A DNA stretch of 46,525 nt from JAFLCA01 sp041907145 (GTDB taxonomy: Bacteria; Bdellovibrionota_C; UBA2361; JAFLCA01): positions 1 to 46,525 of the forward strand of contig JAYRHW010000285.1 in assembly GCA_041907145.1 (NCBI GenBank). The letters are read 5' to 3'. How positions within the stretch are numbered: position 1 is the first letter of the stretch; every line of letters starts with the position of its first letter. A program made the translations under genes and the position numbers. The notes under the pieces are model-generated. The model saw only the letters and a program-made list of their open reading frames with translations, searched no databases and was not told where the DNA came from. This document shows, piece after piece, positions 16,927 through 24,520 of the stretch.

Positions 16927-18096
16927 TTGGGATCCTCTCGTTTCAAGTATTTATCCGGGCCGCTGATTGCCCTCGCCACCATCCTGGCCCTCCTAGGCCT
17001 GGGAGAACTGACGGCGCGTGTTTTTCTTCCCTCATCTCAGACCGTCGAGATTCAAAACGTTTCGAAACAAGATTTCGTGGCAAAAGAACCAGAGCATATC
17101 GAGAGCAGCGAACACATAGACTCTGTCTTCGAGTGGGGGCATCAAGGAATTCGTCTTCACCCGAACATCAGCGCCACTATACGCAACCACATTCTCAGTC
17201 ATCAGGATATTCGCATAGACGTCAATTCACTCGGTCTGCGCTATGAGGAACTCCCCCCCAAGGAGCCGGGGGAGTATCGAGTTCTCGTGCTCGGGGACTC
17301 CATTACCATCGGTGACTACGTTCAGTACGCCGAAACCTACCCCGCAATCCTCGAAGCTTTGGCGCAAAAGGACTCGAAACATAAGGTTCGCTTTATCAAT
17401 GCCGGTCTGCCGGGCGCCAGCCTCAGTTCAGAAATTTATCGCTATCTCGAAGTACGGGATGCTATACACCCCGATCTCGTGCTCGTCGGAACGTACCTTA
17501 ATGACTCTGTCGACTCGCAGATTCTCGTGACACAGGGATTGCCGCGCTGGGTGCAGCGATCAGCACTGCTCTCATGGCTCTTTAGCCGCCTTAGTATTCT
17601 GCGTCAAACCTTCTGGAAACCTCGCGAACTTCCTTCCGACATCACGGAGGACTGGAAGGAAGATTTCCGCAACGGGCGAAATTTGCACTCTGGGGATATG
17701 TTTGGTGACCGGGATGCCATGGATTTCGAGATTTATAACGCTCCGATGGATTTTGGACTGGCGTGGAATCCGCGTTCCTGGGATTCGCTTGAAGCGCAAT
17801 TTTTGGCCCTGCGTGAAGCGGCTGCGGCGGGCGGAAGCAAGCTTGCCGCGTTCCTTCTCCCCGTCCATTTTCAAGTCAAATCATCAGTCGAGGACTTCCG
17901 GCCCCAACGTTCATTTCTTGCAATGTGTTCACACATCAGTGTTCCCTGCTTCGATACACTTCCCGGATTGCGGGCTGAGTGGGCGCGCACGCAGGAGAAT
18001 CTCTACTATGATCATTGCCACTATCGTCCCGAGGGCAACCGGGTAGTAGCTGGCTTGGTGTATGCTTGGCTGCGTTCGGTTTCGCTCATTCCTTAG
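16927..18096 (+). CDS. Membrane-anchored SGNH/GDSL hydrolase
   Basis: The 389-residue protein has an N-terminal hydrophobic helix (about residues 10-28, LSGPLIALATILALLGLGEL) that is a signal anchor, then a periplasmic SGNH esterase domain. The catalytic Ser is S125 in VLVLGDSITIGD; the GTYLNDS strand carries the Asn; and the Asp-His pair is D362 and H365 in DHCHYRPEGN. Such proteins deacetylate or acylate envelope sugars, or act as esterases. The start is TTG with GAGTAGATAC before it, which is a weak ribosome site. It converges on uppP. No acyltransferase partner is nearby, so the substrate is open. Confidence 0.8.
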   Translation: MGSSRFKYLSGPLIALATILALLGLGELTARVFLPSSQTVEIQNVSKQDFVAKEPEHIESSEHIDSVFEWGHQGIRLHPNISATIRNHILSHQDIRIDVNSLGLRYEELPPKEPGEYRVLVLGDSITIGDYVQYAETYPAILEALAQKDSKHKVRFINAGLPGASLSSEIYRYLEVRDAIHPDLVLVGTYLNDSVDSQILVTQGLPRWVQRSALLSWLFSRLSILRQTFWKPRELPSDITEDWKEDFRNGRNLHSGDMFGDRDAMDFEIYNAPMDFGLAWNPRSWDSLEAQFLALREAAAAGGSKLAAFLLPVHFQVKSSVEDFRPQRSFLAMCSHISVPCFDTLPGLRAEWARTQENLYYDHCHYRPEGNRVVAGLVYAWLRSVSLIP

Positions 18097-18119
18097 GTCA
18101 AGCTCTCACGCCAGCTCTG

Positions 18120-18932
18120 CTATATTCTGGAACCCGATACGAGTAGCACCACTACACCGAGAATAATTCTATAGATGGCGAAGGGTACCAGAGTACACCT
18201 GCTCACGAGGCTAACGAAAAAGCGGATCGCCCCGACGGCAAATACAAACGATACGACAAAACCGACCAAAAAGACCGGCGCGTCCGCCGCATGCAGAAAC
18301 GCCATGCTCTTCAACAAATCGTAGCCCGTCGCTGCCACCATGACGGGAACCGCCGCCAAAAATGAAAACTGCGCGGCTGCGGCTCGCGATAATCCGCAGA
18401 CCATCCCGCCGATAATGGTGCTGCCGCTGCGGGACATGCCGGGCCACAGAGACAGGCACTGGAGCAAGCCAATCCCCAAGCATTGCATGTAAGAAACGTC
18501 CTCTATGCGCTCGACTTTATTTGCTGCTTGCCTATGCTCGATAAGAATCATAAGCAGACCGCCAACTATCAGTGCCGCCGCCACGGTGCTGGAATTAAAC
18601 AAATGTTCTTTAATGTAGTGGTGAGCGAGGAAGCCGACGACAAGAGCCGGCAAGGAAGCAACGAGAAGACAGAGAATCCCGCGCTGCCCGCGAAAGTCCT
18701 TCGCGGCTGTTCCGGCTTTAAAATCCAGCAGCCCTAGAAACGTCGGCCAGTAAAGATAGACTACCGCCAGTATCGCTCCCAATTGAATAAAGACATCGAA
18801 AGCAGCGGCTGTATCGCCCTTGTAGCCAATAGCGTCTCCCACCAGAATCAAGTGCCCGGTGCTTGAAACGGGGATAAATTCGGTGAGGCCTTCAACTACC
18901 CCCAAAATGGCCGCGATAAGTAGGTCTGACAT
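18120..18932 (-). CDS. uppP: Undecaprenyl-diphosphatase
   Basis: UppP removes a phosphate from undecaprenyl diphosphate in the membrane so that the lipid carrier for peptidoglycan and other envelope glycans can be reused. It also gives bacitracin tolerance (old name bacA). The 270-residue protein has about eight membrane helices and both signature motifs: GVVEGLTEFIPVSSTGHLIL near the start and LWPGMSRSGSTIIGGM in the middle. The start is the ATG at 18932. The C-terminus is normal. It lies between the converging SGNH hydrolase and the divergent hppD. Confidence 0.96.
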   Translation of the reverse strand: MSDLLIAAILGVVEGLTEFIPVSSTGHLILVGDAIGYKGDTAAAFDVFIQLGAILAVVYLYWPTFLGLLDFKAGTAAKDFRGQRGILCLLVASLPALVVGFLAHHYIKEHLFNSSTVAAALIVGGLLMILIEHRQAANKVERIEDVSYMQCLGIGLLQCLSLWPGMSRSGSTIIGGMVCGLSRAAAAQFSFLAAVPVMVAATGYDLLKSMAFLHAADAPVFLVGFVVSFVFAVGAIRFFVSLVSRCTLVPFAIYRIILGVVVLLVSGSRI

Positions 18933-18968
18933 CGACTCTCATCCAAAAAAGATGGTCAAAACAACAGC

Positions 18969-18982
18969 AGTATCATGATACT
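18969..18982. promoter_or_regulatory. Perfect 14-bp palindrome in the uppP-hppD divergent region
   Basis: AGTATCATGATACT is fully symmetric. It lies 36 bases upstream of the uppP start and 68 bases upstream of the hppD start, a usual place for a dimeric repressor to act on one or both promoters. The binding protein is unknown. Confidence 0.45.
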
Positions 18983-19050
18983 TTCCTACCTGAAGGGAAA
19001 CGGTTTTTAACGTTCATCGACCAGCGACATGAAGATGGGGTAACCAGCGG

Positions 19051-20220
19051 ATGGAAAAATTTAGACCTGAAGTTTACAGCGGCTCAGTGCTTGATTCCAG
19101 AAAGGCGCCGACGGTCGTGGGCGATCCGCTTGGAATTGAAAGTATCGATTTCATCGAACTGCACGCAGCAAACGCAAGACAGGCTTCGTACTACTATGTC
19201 CACGCCTTTGGCTTTACTCCCCTAGCCTACCGCGGTCCCGAGACCGGGTTTCGTGATGGAGCTTCGTACGTGGTGCGACAGAAAAACGCCACCATCGTAA
19301 TCTCGAGTTACCTTCGCAGCACCCATACCTACTCGAAACTCGTTGCTGCTCATGGCGATACGGTGCTCGACGTCGCATTTCGAGTAAAGAACTGCGAGCA
19401 GTTCTATGCTGAAGCCATGCGCCGCGGAGCAAGATCTGCTCTAGTGCCGACTCGCTATGAAGATGACAGAGGCGTGGTAAAGCGCGCAGGTATTTGCACG
19501 TACGGGAACAATATTCATTCTATCGTCGAACGCCAGGACTATACAGGCTCATTCTTCCCCGGGTTCGTTCCCTACACTGAAGCTTTCCCCGGCACGGAAG
19601 TATATACCGATGTCGGCATTGAGGCGATCGATCACGTCGTGGGAAATGTCGAGCTCGGCGCTATGAATAAGTGGGTAAAGTTCTACGAGGATGTTTTGGG
19701 TTTTACCGAAATGCTGCACTTCAGCGACAAAGAAATTTCTACCGAATATTCGGCTCTCATGTCCAAAGTAATGGCAAACGGAAGCGGCAAAGTGAAGTTT
19801 CCTATCAATGAGCCGGCTGAAGGCAAGCGGAAATCTCAAATCGACGAATATCTCGATTTTCACTGCGGTCCGGGAGTTCAGCACGTCGCACTCGGCACGA
19901 AGGATATTCTCAAGACTGTAGAGGCGCTGCGCCAGCGCGGGGTTTACTTTCTGCGAGTGCCCGAGACTTACTACGATGCAGTGCCAGCGCGAGTCGGCAG
20001 CATAAAGGAGGATCTCAAGAAAATATCGGCCCTCGGCATCCTGGTCGACCGAGACGACGACGGCTATCTGCTGCAGCTATTCACTAAACCTGTGCATGAT
20101 CGCCCTACCCTCTTCTTTGAGGTAATCCAGCGAGAAGGATCACTTGGTTTCGGAGCGGGGAATTTCAAGGCGCTCTTCGAAGCAATCGAGCGCGAGCAAG
20201 CGCTGCGGGGAAACCTTTAA
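19051..20220 (+). CDS. hppD: 4-hydroxyphenylpyruvate dioxygenase
   Basis: HppD turns 4-hydroxyphenylpyruvate into homogentisate, the substrate of HmgA (2816). It is a non-haem iron enzyme made of two VOC-fold domains. The iron ligands are visible as H195 (AIDHVVGNVE), H278 (GVQHVALGTKDI) and E357 (TLFFEVIQREG). The C-terminal SLGFGAGNFKALFEAIE helix that gates the active site is intact. The 389-residue length is normal. The ATG follows a GGGG stretch at a loose spacing. The stop overlaps the ATG of the next unknown gene (TAATG), so the pair is translationally coupled. A 14-bp palindrome upstream may be an operator. Confidence 0.96.
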   Translation: MEKFRPEVYSGSVLDSRKAPTVVGDPLGIESIDFIELHAANARQASYYYVHAFGFTPLAYRGPETGFRDGASYVVRQKNATIVISSYLRSTHTYSKLVAAHGDTVLDVAFRVKNCEQFYAEAMRRGARSALVPTRYEDDRGVVKRAGICTYGNNIHSIVERQDYTGSFFPGFVPYTEAFPGTEVYTDVGIEAIDHVVGNVELGAMNKWVKFYEDVLGFTEMLHFSDKEISTEYSALMSKVMANGSGKVKFPINEPAEGKRKSQIDEYLDFHCGPGVQHVALGTKDILKTVEALRQRGVYFLRVPETYYDAVPARVGSIKEDLKKISALGILVDRDDDGYLLQLFTKPVHDRPTLFFEVIQREGSLGFGAGNFKALFEAIEREQALRGNL

Positions 20221-21191
20221 TGGCTGCGTCTCGACCGGGCCTTGACGCACTGCTCGAAGGAATCTTCGATTATGCGGGCATGTTCCCACCAGCCTCGCTT
20301 TCCTTCGATCAGGCGCTGGCGATGGCGGCAGGACATCCCCGCGATCTCAAGCACCGACAGATCATTGCCGCAGACTTGGTAGTCTCGGTCGATCATCTTC
20401 CGAGGCTCACTCCATCCGTCATTGCAGCGGCGGGTTTCGATCAACCGCGCCCCTTTCGCGTCTGTGTACTGGGCAGCAGTCTTACGGAGCCCCTGGCCGG
20501 AATACGCACGCTCCGGCAAGAAATCGAGCTGCTTGCGCAACACTCTCCTCCCGACCGTCATTCCCATCCACAGCCGATATCCTATGAATTCAAAATAGCT
20601 CCACCGATGCTGCGGAATATGCACGAGGTTGAGGAGTTAGGGCTCTTCATGCAGTCAGCGCTGACAGGGCGGACCTTGTGCATATTTCTTGAGCCAGATC
20701 TAAGCACCGCCGACTGGGTGGACAGCCTGGAGCGAGTAGCGGGAACAGTGGCAATGTTGGATGACTCGGACTCAGCCCTGCAATTTGGACTTAAGGTACG
20801 CTGCTCGGGTCCGCAGGCCGTTACCGCTCAAAAACTCTGCTCGATACTGAAGACCGTAGCGGCCGGTCGTTTGCACTTCAAAGCAACGGCGGGTCTGCAT
20901 CATCCCATCATAGAGAAGGGACGCTATGGCAACGATCTAGGATTCTTGAACCTCGCGATCGCACTCTACTTGAAGCGACAGCTCGGCGGAGATCTCCCGG
21001 CTCACGAGTTGCTAGAGATTTTGTTGTGCTCGGATATACGGCGCTTTGACTTCGACACTGCGGTTTCATACGGGCCACACCGAGTCGATAGCAAGGACAT
21101 TTGCAACTTGAAGAAGGCGTTTCACTTTAGCATAGGAAGCTGCAGCCTTCTGGAGCCCGATCAAGATTTGCTCCGCTTACTAGGTGCTTAG
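20220..21191 (+). CDS. Unknown protein coupled to hppD (323 aa)
   Basis: The ATG overlaps the hppD stop (TAATG), so it is surely cotranslated. The protein is cytoplasmic, with alternating strands and helices suggestive of an alpha/beta barrel: repeated segments such as RIIAADLVVSVDHL-like strands, FEFKIAPP-like strands and a conserved-looking LHFKATAGLHHPIIE loop followed by NDLGFLNLAIALYL. The Lys and two His of the KATAGLHHP loop look catalytic, but I know of no assigned function. It could supply or process a tyrosine-pathway intermediate, for instance in place of the missing maleylacetoacetate isomerase or fumarylacetoacetase; that is inference from position only. Codon use matches hppD. 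Confidence 0.8.
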   Translation: MAASRPGLDALLEGIFDYAGMFPPASLSFDQALAMAAGHPRDLKHRQIIAADLVVSVDHLPRLTPSVIAAAGFDQPRPFRVCVLGSSLTEPLAGIRTLRQEIELLAQHSPPDRHSHPQPISYEFKIAPPMLRNMHEVEELGLFMQSALTGRTLCIFLEPDLSTADWVDSLERVAGTVAMLDDSDSALQFGLKVRCSGPQAVTAQKLCSILKTVAAGRLHFKATAGLHHPIIEKGRYGNDLGFLNLAIALYLKRQLGGDLPAHELLEILLCSDIRRFDFDTAVSYGPHRVDSKDICNLKKAFHFSIGSCSLLEPDQDLLRLLGA

Positions 21192-21239
21192 GTCTTCAAT
21201 ACGCCGGCAACCATCGTACCATTCTGAATCCGCTTTACA

Positions 21240-21836
21240 TTGAACTCCCTTCTCGATTACCATTTCTGTATGGACTGTGCGCAGACGTTTCCCAAATTGA
21301 AGCCCCTGCTTCGCTACCTTGAATCACTCAAGTGCAGAATGGAGCTGCCGCTTTTACATCAATCCCTGCTCGAATCTGATATACGCTTGGACGACGTGAC
21401 GAAAGCCTGCACTTTTGCGGAGAAGCATTACCAGCGCAACAAAATCGCAACTTCCGACTGGTTTGACTTGCTGGTTATTTGCTGGAAGCCCGGCCAAGCA
21501 TCACTGATTCATGATCATAAGGATTCCTCGTGCGGATTTAAGATCCTGACCGGAACCGCGACGGAGGTCGTTTACGAACGAACTTCCGGGAGAGGCGAGC
21601 TAGGCGAACACGTCCGCCCCGTGACGAAGCGCTCGTACGCACCAAGCGAAATCTGTCTGGCCCATGATAATGACATTCATAGGATTTCGAATGAGAGCGT
21701 GAGCGATAATTTAGTGACGCTTCATGTATATTCCCCGCCGCTGCAAATGAGCTACTATAGTTTGGACCCTGCCCTGAACTTGCCCCCCGATCAAAACGAC
21801 CGGGAGCTTGGCAAGCTGTTGGCGGGCAGTCGATAG
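21240..21836 (+). CDS. Cysteine dioxygenase (cupin)
   Basis: The enzyme oxidises cysteine to cysteine sulfinate with O2 and non-haem iron. The three iron His are H91, H93 (SLIHDHKDSSCG) and H147 (DNDIHRIS). R66 in YQRN matches the substrate-binding Arg of mammalian enzymes. C98 is five residues after H93, and Y164 in HVYSPP is 17 after H147, exactly the spacing of the Cys-Tyr crosslink pair in the mammalian enzyme; many bacterial forms have Gly instead of that Cys. The annotated start is TTG at 21240; ATG 21270 is an alternative that loses only 10 residues, and neither has a clear ribosome site. A YeiH-type exporter follows after 33 bases and may remove the sulfur product. Confidence 0.9.
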   Translation: MNSLLDYHFCMDCAQTFPKLKPLLRYLESLKCRMELPLLHQSLLESDIRLDDVTKACTFAEKHYQRNKIATSDWFDLLVICWKPGQASLIHDHKDSSCGFKILTGTATEVVYERTSGRGELGEHVRPVTKRSYAPSEICLAHDNDIHRISNESVSDNLVTLHVYSPPLQMSYYSLDPALNLPPDQNDRELGKLLAGSR

Positions 21837-21869
21837 GCCCATTCCCTTTTCTGATACTGCGGCTCCCTT

Positions 21870-22871
21870 ATGCTCTCAATCGTGAATCTTCCGGGCTGGG
21901 CTTTGCTGGTCCTGCTTTCAATCATCTCGACATTCCTCTCCAATTCTATCGTCATGGGCGGGAAGCATCCGCTTGAAGCCTCGGCAGTGGCGGTGGTGCT
22001 CGGCATTTTGCTGGCGAACCTAGGCCGAATACCATCCGCATGCAAAGCAGGAGTAAGCACTTCCGAAAAGCTGCTCGTAATCGGCATCGTGCTAATGGGT
22101 GCCGGGCTTAATTTAGCAACCATCACGCAGGAGGGATTGCCGCTGCTCGCAGTCATTGTCATCACGATGCTTCTGGGCTTCTTCTTGATCGTGGGGTTGG
22201 GCCGGACATTCGGCCTGCCACCAGGACTTAGCTTGCTGCTTGGCGTTGGAACTACTATTTGCGGCACCTCCGCAATCGCAGTCACTGCACCCCTGATCAA
22301 AGCTAAGCAAGAAGAGATTAGCTACGCCATCGGAACAGTAGCGCTCTGGGGGCTCGTGGCGATTCTTCTCTATCCGCTCCTTGGAGAGATGCTGCATGTC
22401 AGCGACACGCATTTCGGAGTATTCGCCGGAGTGGCTATTCACTCTACTCCACAGGTCATCGGAGCTGGTTACATATTCTCGGATGTCGCCGGACAAACTG
22501 CCACGGCAGTCAAGCTCGTCCGCAACTGTTTCATGGCTCCAGTGGCAATATTGATCGCTCTTTGGTACGCGAAGAAAAATTCGGACAGCACCATGAGTAA
22601 GGTGAACATTGCCCGCGCCTTCCCGTGGTTTCTCTTTGGCTATTTTCTTATGGCATTCCTCAACACCAGGGGCTGGTTATCCGCCTCTGCCGTGACCAAC
22701 TTTACCGAAGGCGGTAAATTTCTGATTCTGATTGGAATGGCCGGTGTTGGCCTCAATACTCAGTTCTCCGCGTTCAAGGATGTGGGGCTGAAGCCGCTCA
22801 TCGTCGGGCTCATCGGGTCGGTCATCGTGGCCGGTGTCAGCATCGCGCTCATCGCTCAATTACTGCCATAA
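21870..22871 (+). CDS. YeiH/UPF0324-family transporter (putative sulfate exporter)
   Basis: The 333-residue protein has ten or so membrane helices and matches the UPF0324/YeiH family, annotated as putative sulfate exporters. Diagnostic parts are VVLGILLANLG, LLVIGIVLMGAGLNL, the central LLGVGTTICGTSAIAVTAPLI and VAIHSTPQVIGAGYIFSD. It begins 33 bases after the cysteine dioxygenase gene, which would generate sulfinate and then sulfite or sulfate, so export of sulfur oxyanions or a sulfonate is a reasonable role here. Transport specificity in this family has not been well shown. The ATG lacks a strong ribosome site. Confidence 0.85.
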   Translation: MLSIVNLPGWALLVLLSIISTFLSNSIVMGGKHPLEASAVAVVLGILLANLGRIPSACKAGVSTSEKLLVIGIVLMGAGLNLATITQEGLPLLAVIVITMLLGFFLIVGLGRTFGLPPGLSLLLGVGTTICGTSAIAVTAPLIKAKQEEISYAIGTVALWGLVAILLYPLLGEMLHVSDTHFGVFAGVAIHSTPQVIGAGYIFSDVAGQTATAVKLVRNCFMAPVAILIALWYAKKNSDSTMSKVNIARAFPWFLFGYFLMAFLNTRGWLSASAVTNFTEGGKFLILIGMAGVGLNTQFSAFKDVGLKPLIVGLIGSVIVAGVSIALIAQLLP

Positions 22872-22900
22872 CTGTTTGATTCTATGACCTAATATCGCCT

Positions 22901-22929
22901 GGAACTTCCGGGTGCTACTCCTTGTCTAA
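22901..22929 (+). promoter_or_regulatory. ECF-type promoter of the sigma factor operon
   Basis: GGAACTT (22901-22907), 16 bases, then GTCTAA (22924-22929). This is the form recognised by RpoE-type ECF sigma factors (GGAACTT at -35, TCNAA-like -10). It lies 28 bases before the GTG start of the ECF sigma gene. Its twin precedes cpaB at 24450, with the same 16-base spacing. Confidence 0.8.
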
Positions 22930-22957
22930 ATACAGAGTAGCGAACATAGGTTTTTAG

Positions 22958-23560
22958 GTGAAAGAGCCTCCAGGACAGCGCCCAGCGGCCGAAAGCGCCT
23001 TACGACGAGAACAGTCGGCTCGCGATCAGCGCTGCATCCGAGAAGTTCTGTCCGGGAACGCAGATGCCTATCGCCATCTCGTCGCCGCCTACAAGGATCG
23101 AATATTTTCTCTGACCCTGCGCATGGTAGGCGATCGTTCAGTGGCCGAAGAGTTGACCCAGGAAATATTCGTGAAAGCGTACTCCAATCTGACATCCTTT
23201 CGCTTCGAAGCCTCGTATTCAACCTGGCTTACCCGCATCTCGCTCAACCACATCAGTAATTATTTCGAGTCGCGCAGCTTTATTCAGCAGAAGCAAACAG
23301 TTTCATTTGATCCTGTCTCGCATGATCGGCCGATAGACAACCCCTCCTCCAATCCCCCGATACTGCAAGCATTTCGCTCCGCGCTTGAAGATCTCAAACC
23401 CGCTTATCGAGATGTGCTGGTGCTGTGCGTTTTAGAGGATAAATCGTATGAGGAAACGGCTGCGATACTCGACATTCCCATTGGCACCGTTCGTTCGCGC
23501 CTCAATCGAGCCCGCGAACAAGTGCGACAACTTCTTGAGCTTAGCCTAGGAGCAGCATGA
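22958..23560 (+). CDS. ECF-family RNA polymerase sigma factor (RpoE-like)
   Basis: The 200-residue protein has a disordered N-terminal 35 residues, then sigma region 2 (DRIFSLTLRMVGDRSVAEEL, TQEIFVKAYSNL, and the FRFEASYSTWLTRISLNH melting/-10 segment) and sigma region 4 (ALEDLKPAYRDVLVLCVLED, SYEETAAILDIPIGTVRSRL, NRAREQVRQL) that reads the -35 box. It directs polymerase to a small set of stress or envelope promoters. The start is GTG. Its stop overlaps the ATG of the membrane anti-sigma factor (ATGA), the usual arrangement. A matching promoter 28 bases upstream indicates that it activates itself. Confidence 0.93.
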   Translation: MKEPPGQRPAAESALRREQSARDQRCIREVLSGNADAYRHLVAAYKDRIFSLTLRMVGDRSVAEELTQEIFVKAYSNLTSFRFEASYSTWLTRISLNHISNYFESRSFIQQKQTVSFDPVSHDRPIDNPSSNPPILQAFRSALEDLKPAYRDVLVLCVLEDKSYEETAAILDIPIGTVRSRLNRAREQVRQLLELSLGAA

Positions 23561-24444
23561 AGATCGAAGCAGAAACTTTCATGGACTATTTGGACTCGGC
23601 GCTGGCAGGTACCGACAGCAAAGCGCTTGCTGATTTAATTGCCGGTAGTGCAGAGTTGCAGCGCGAGGAGCGCGCCTATCGCCGCTTGCAGGCTGCGGAG
23701 CGTCTTGCTCAGTCGGAATCCGATTCCCTGCCGCCAACTTTTGAGCACGCTGTCATGCGTCGAGTGCGGGTCGCTGTTCCGCCCGGCGAGCCCTCGCTCG
23801 TTCAGCAAATGGGCAGTGCCTGCGCGGAGCTTTTGTCTTCCCTTGTTTCGCATCCCCGAATTCTTGCCTCGTCCTGCTTGAGTATTCTTGCCATCGCGCT
23901 GATCCCAGTCTTTGTACTGCAGAGCGGTGTTCAGCCAAGCGATGCGCCACTTTCGCGAGATCTCTACGATCCCGCTCGAGAGCAGCCCTATATGCGCCTC
24001 GTAAACGCCGTAACCGCCCGCATTCCTGAAGGGTATCGCGCTATAAGCTTTGGCGCTGCTGGACGAACCATTCCTGGCGACAAAGTCGATGTCGTTTGGC
24101 TCTATCATCAAAATAAGCGCTCTACCGCTACCTTGATCGCGCGAGATGTTCAGGTGCTATCGACTGAGCGCAGGAGTGAAGAGGAGTCCGATTCACCTGC
24201 ATATTCTACCGTTACCCTCCTGCTGGCAGCGGAAGACGCGGGTAAAGTCGAACTTGCCGCCTCCACCGGTCAGCTCGCCCTATCCGTAAGAGACTCTTCT
24301 GACGCTGGTCAGAATAGTAAGCCCCAATCACCTGTTTCGGTCGTAACCAGCTCAAAGGCCCAACCCGAATTGGACTTTTTAGGTCCCGATGGTCAGGTCG
24401 AGCGCTATCTTGTGCGTGACGGTCGCCTGATTCCCCGCATTTGA
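23557..24444 (+). CDS. Membrane anti-sigma factor with CpaB/RcpC-like outer domain
   Basis: The ATG overlaps the sigma factor stop. Residues 1-75 are charged helices (DYLDSALAGTDSKALADLI, ELQREERAYRRLQAAERLA) placed like an anti-sigma domain, without the zinc HxxxCxxC motif. A single membrane helix spans about 102-122. The outer part (about 148-250) aligns with the C-terminal domain of the CpaB encoded next: ARIPEGYRAISF with SIPKGSRVTTIR, KVDVVWLYHQ with IVDVSWVRS, ARDVQVLSTERR with VQNAKVLLADRQ, and STVTLLLAAEDAGKVELA with GTITLLVTAEDFKKMELA. A sensor of this kind is unusual. A short Pro/Ser-rich tail ends in a strand (LVRDGRLIPRI). The anti-sigma role is inferred from position and topology, since the helical domain itself is weakly diagnostic. 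Confidence 0.75.
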   Translation: MKIEAETFMDYLDSALAGTDSKALADLIAGSAELQREERAYRRLQAAERLAQSESDSLPPTFEHAVMRRVRVAVPPGEPSLVQQMGSACAELLSSLVSHPRILASSCLSILAIALIPVFVLQSGVQPSDAPLSRDLYDPAREQPYMRLVNAVTARIPEGYRAISFGAAGRTIPGDKVDVVWLYHQNKRSTATLIARDVQVLSTERRSEEESDSPAYSTVTLLLAAEDAGKVELAASTGQLALSVRDSSDAGQNSKPQSPVSVVTSSKAQPELDFLGPDGQVERYLVRDGRLIPRI

Positions 24445-24449
24445 TGGCT

Positions 24450-24478
24450 GGAACTTTTTCCCCGTGTCTCCTGTCCAA
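24450..24478 (+). promoter_or_regulatory. ECF-type promoter of cpaB
   Basis: GGAACTT (24450-24456), 16 bases, then GTCCAA (24473-24478). It is nearly the same as the promoter at 22901, including the pyrimidine-rich CTCCT just before the -10. It starts 6 bases after the anti-sigma stop and would begin transcription near 24485, with GAGGAGT before the cpaB ATG. Confidence 0.75.
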
Positions 24479-24520
24479 TGAAGGAACAGGCACTATCCAA
24501 TTACCTGAGGAGTACGCAGT

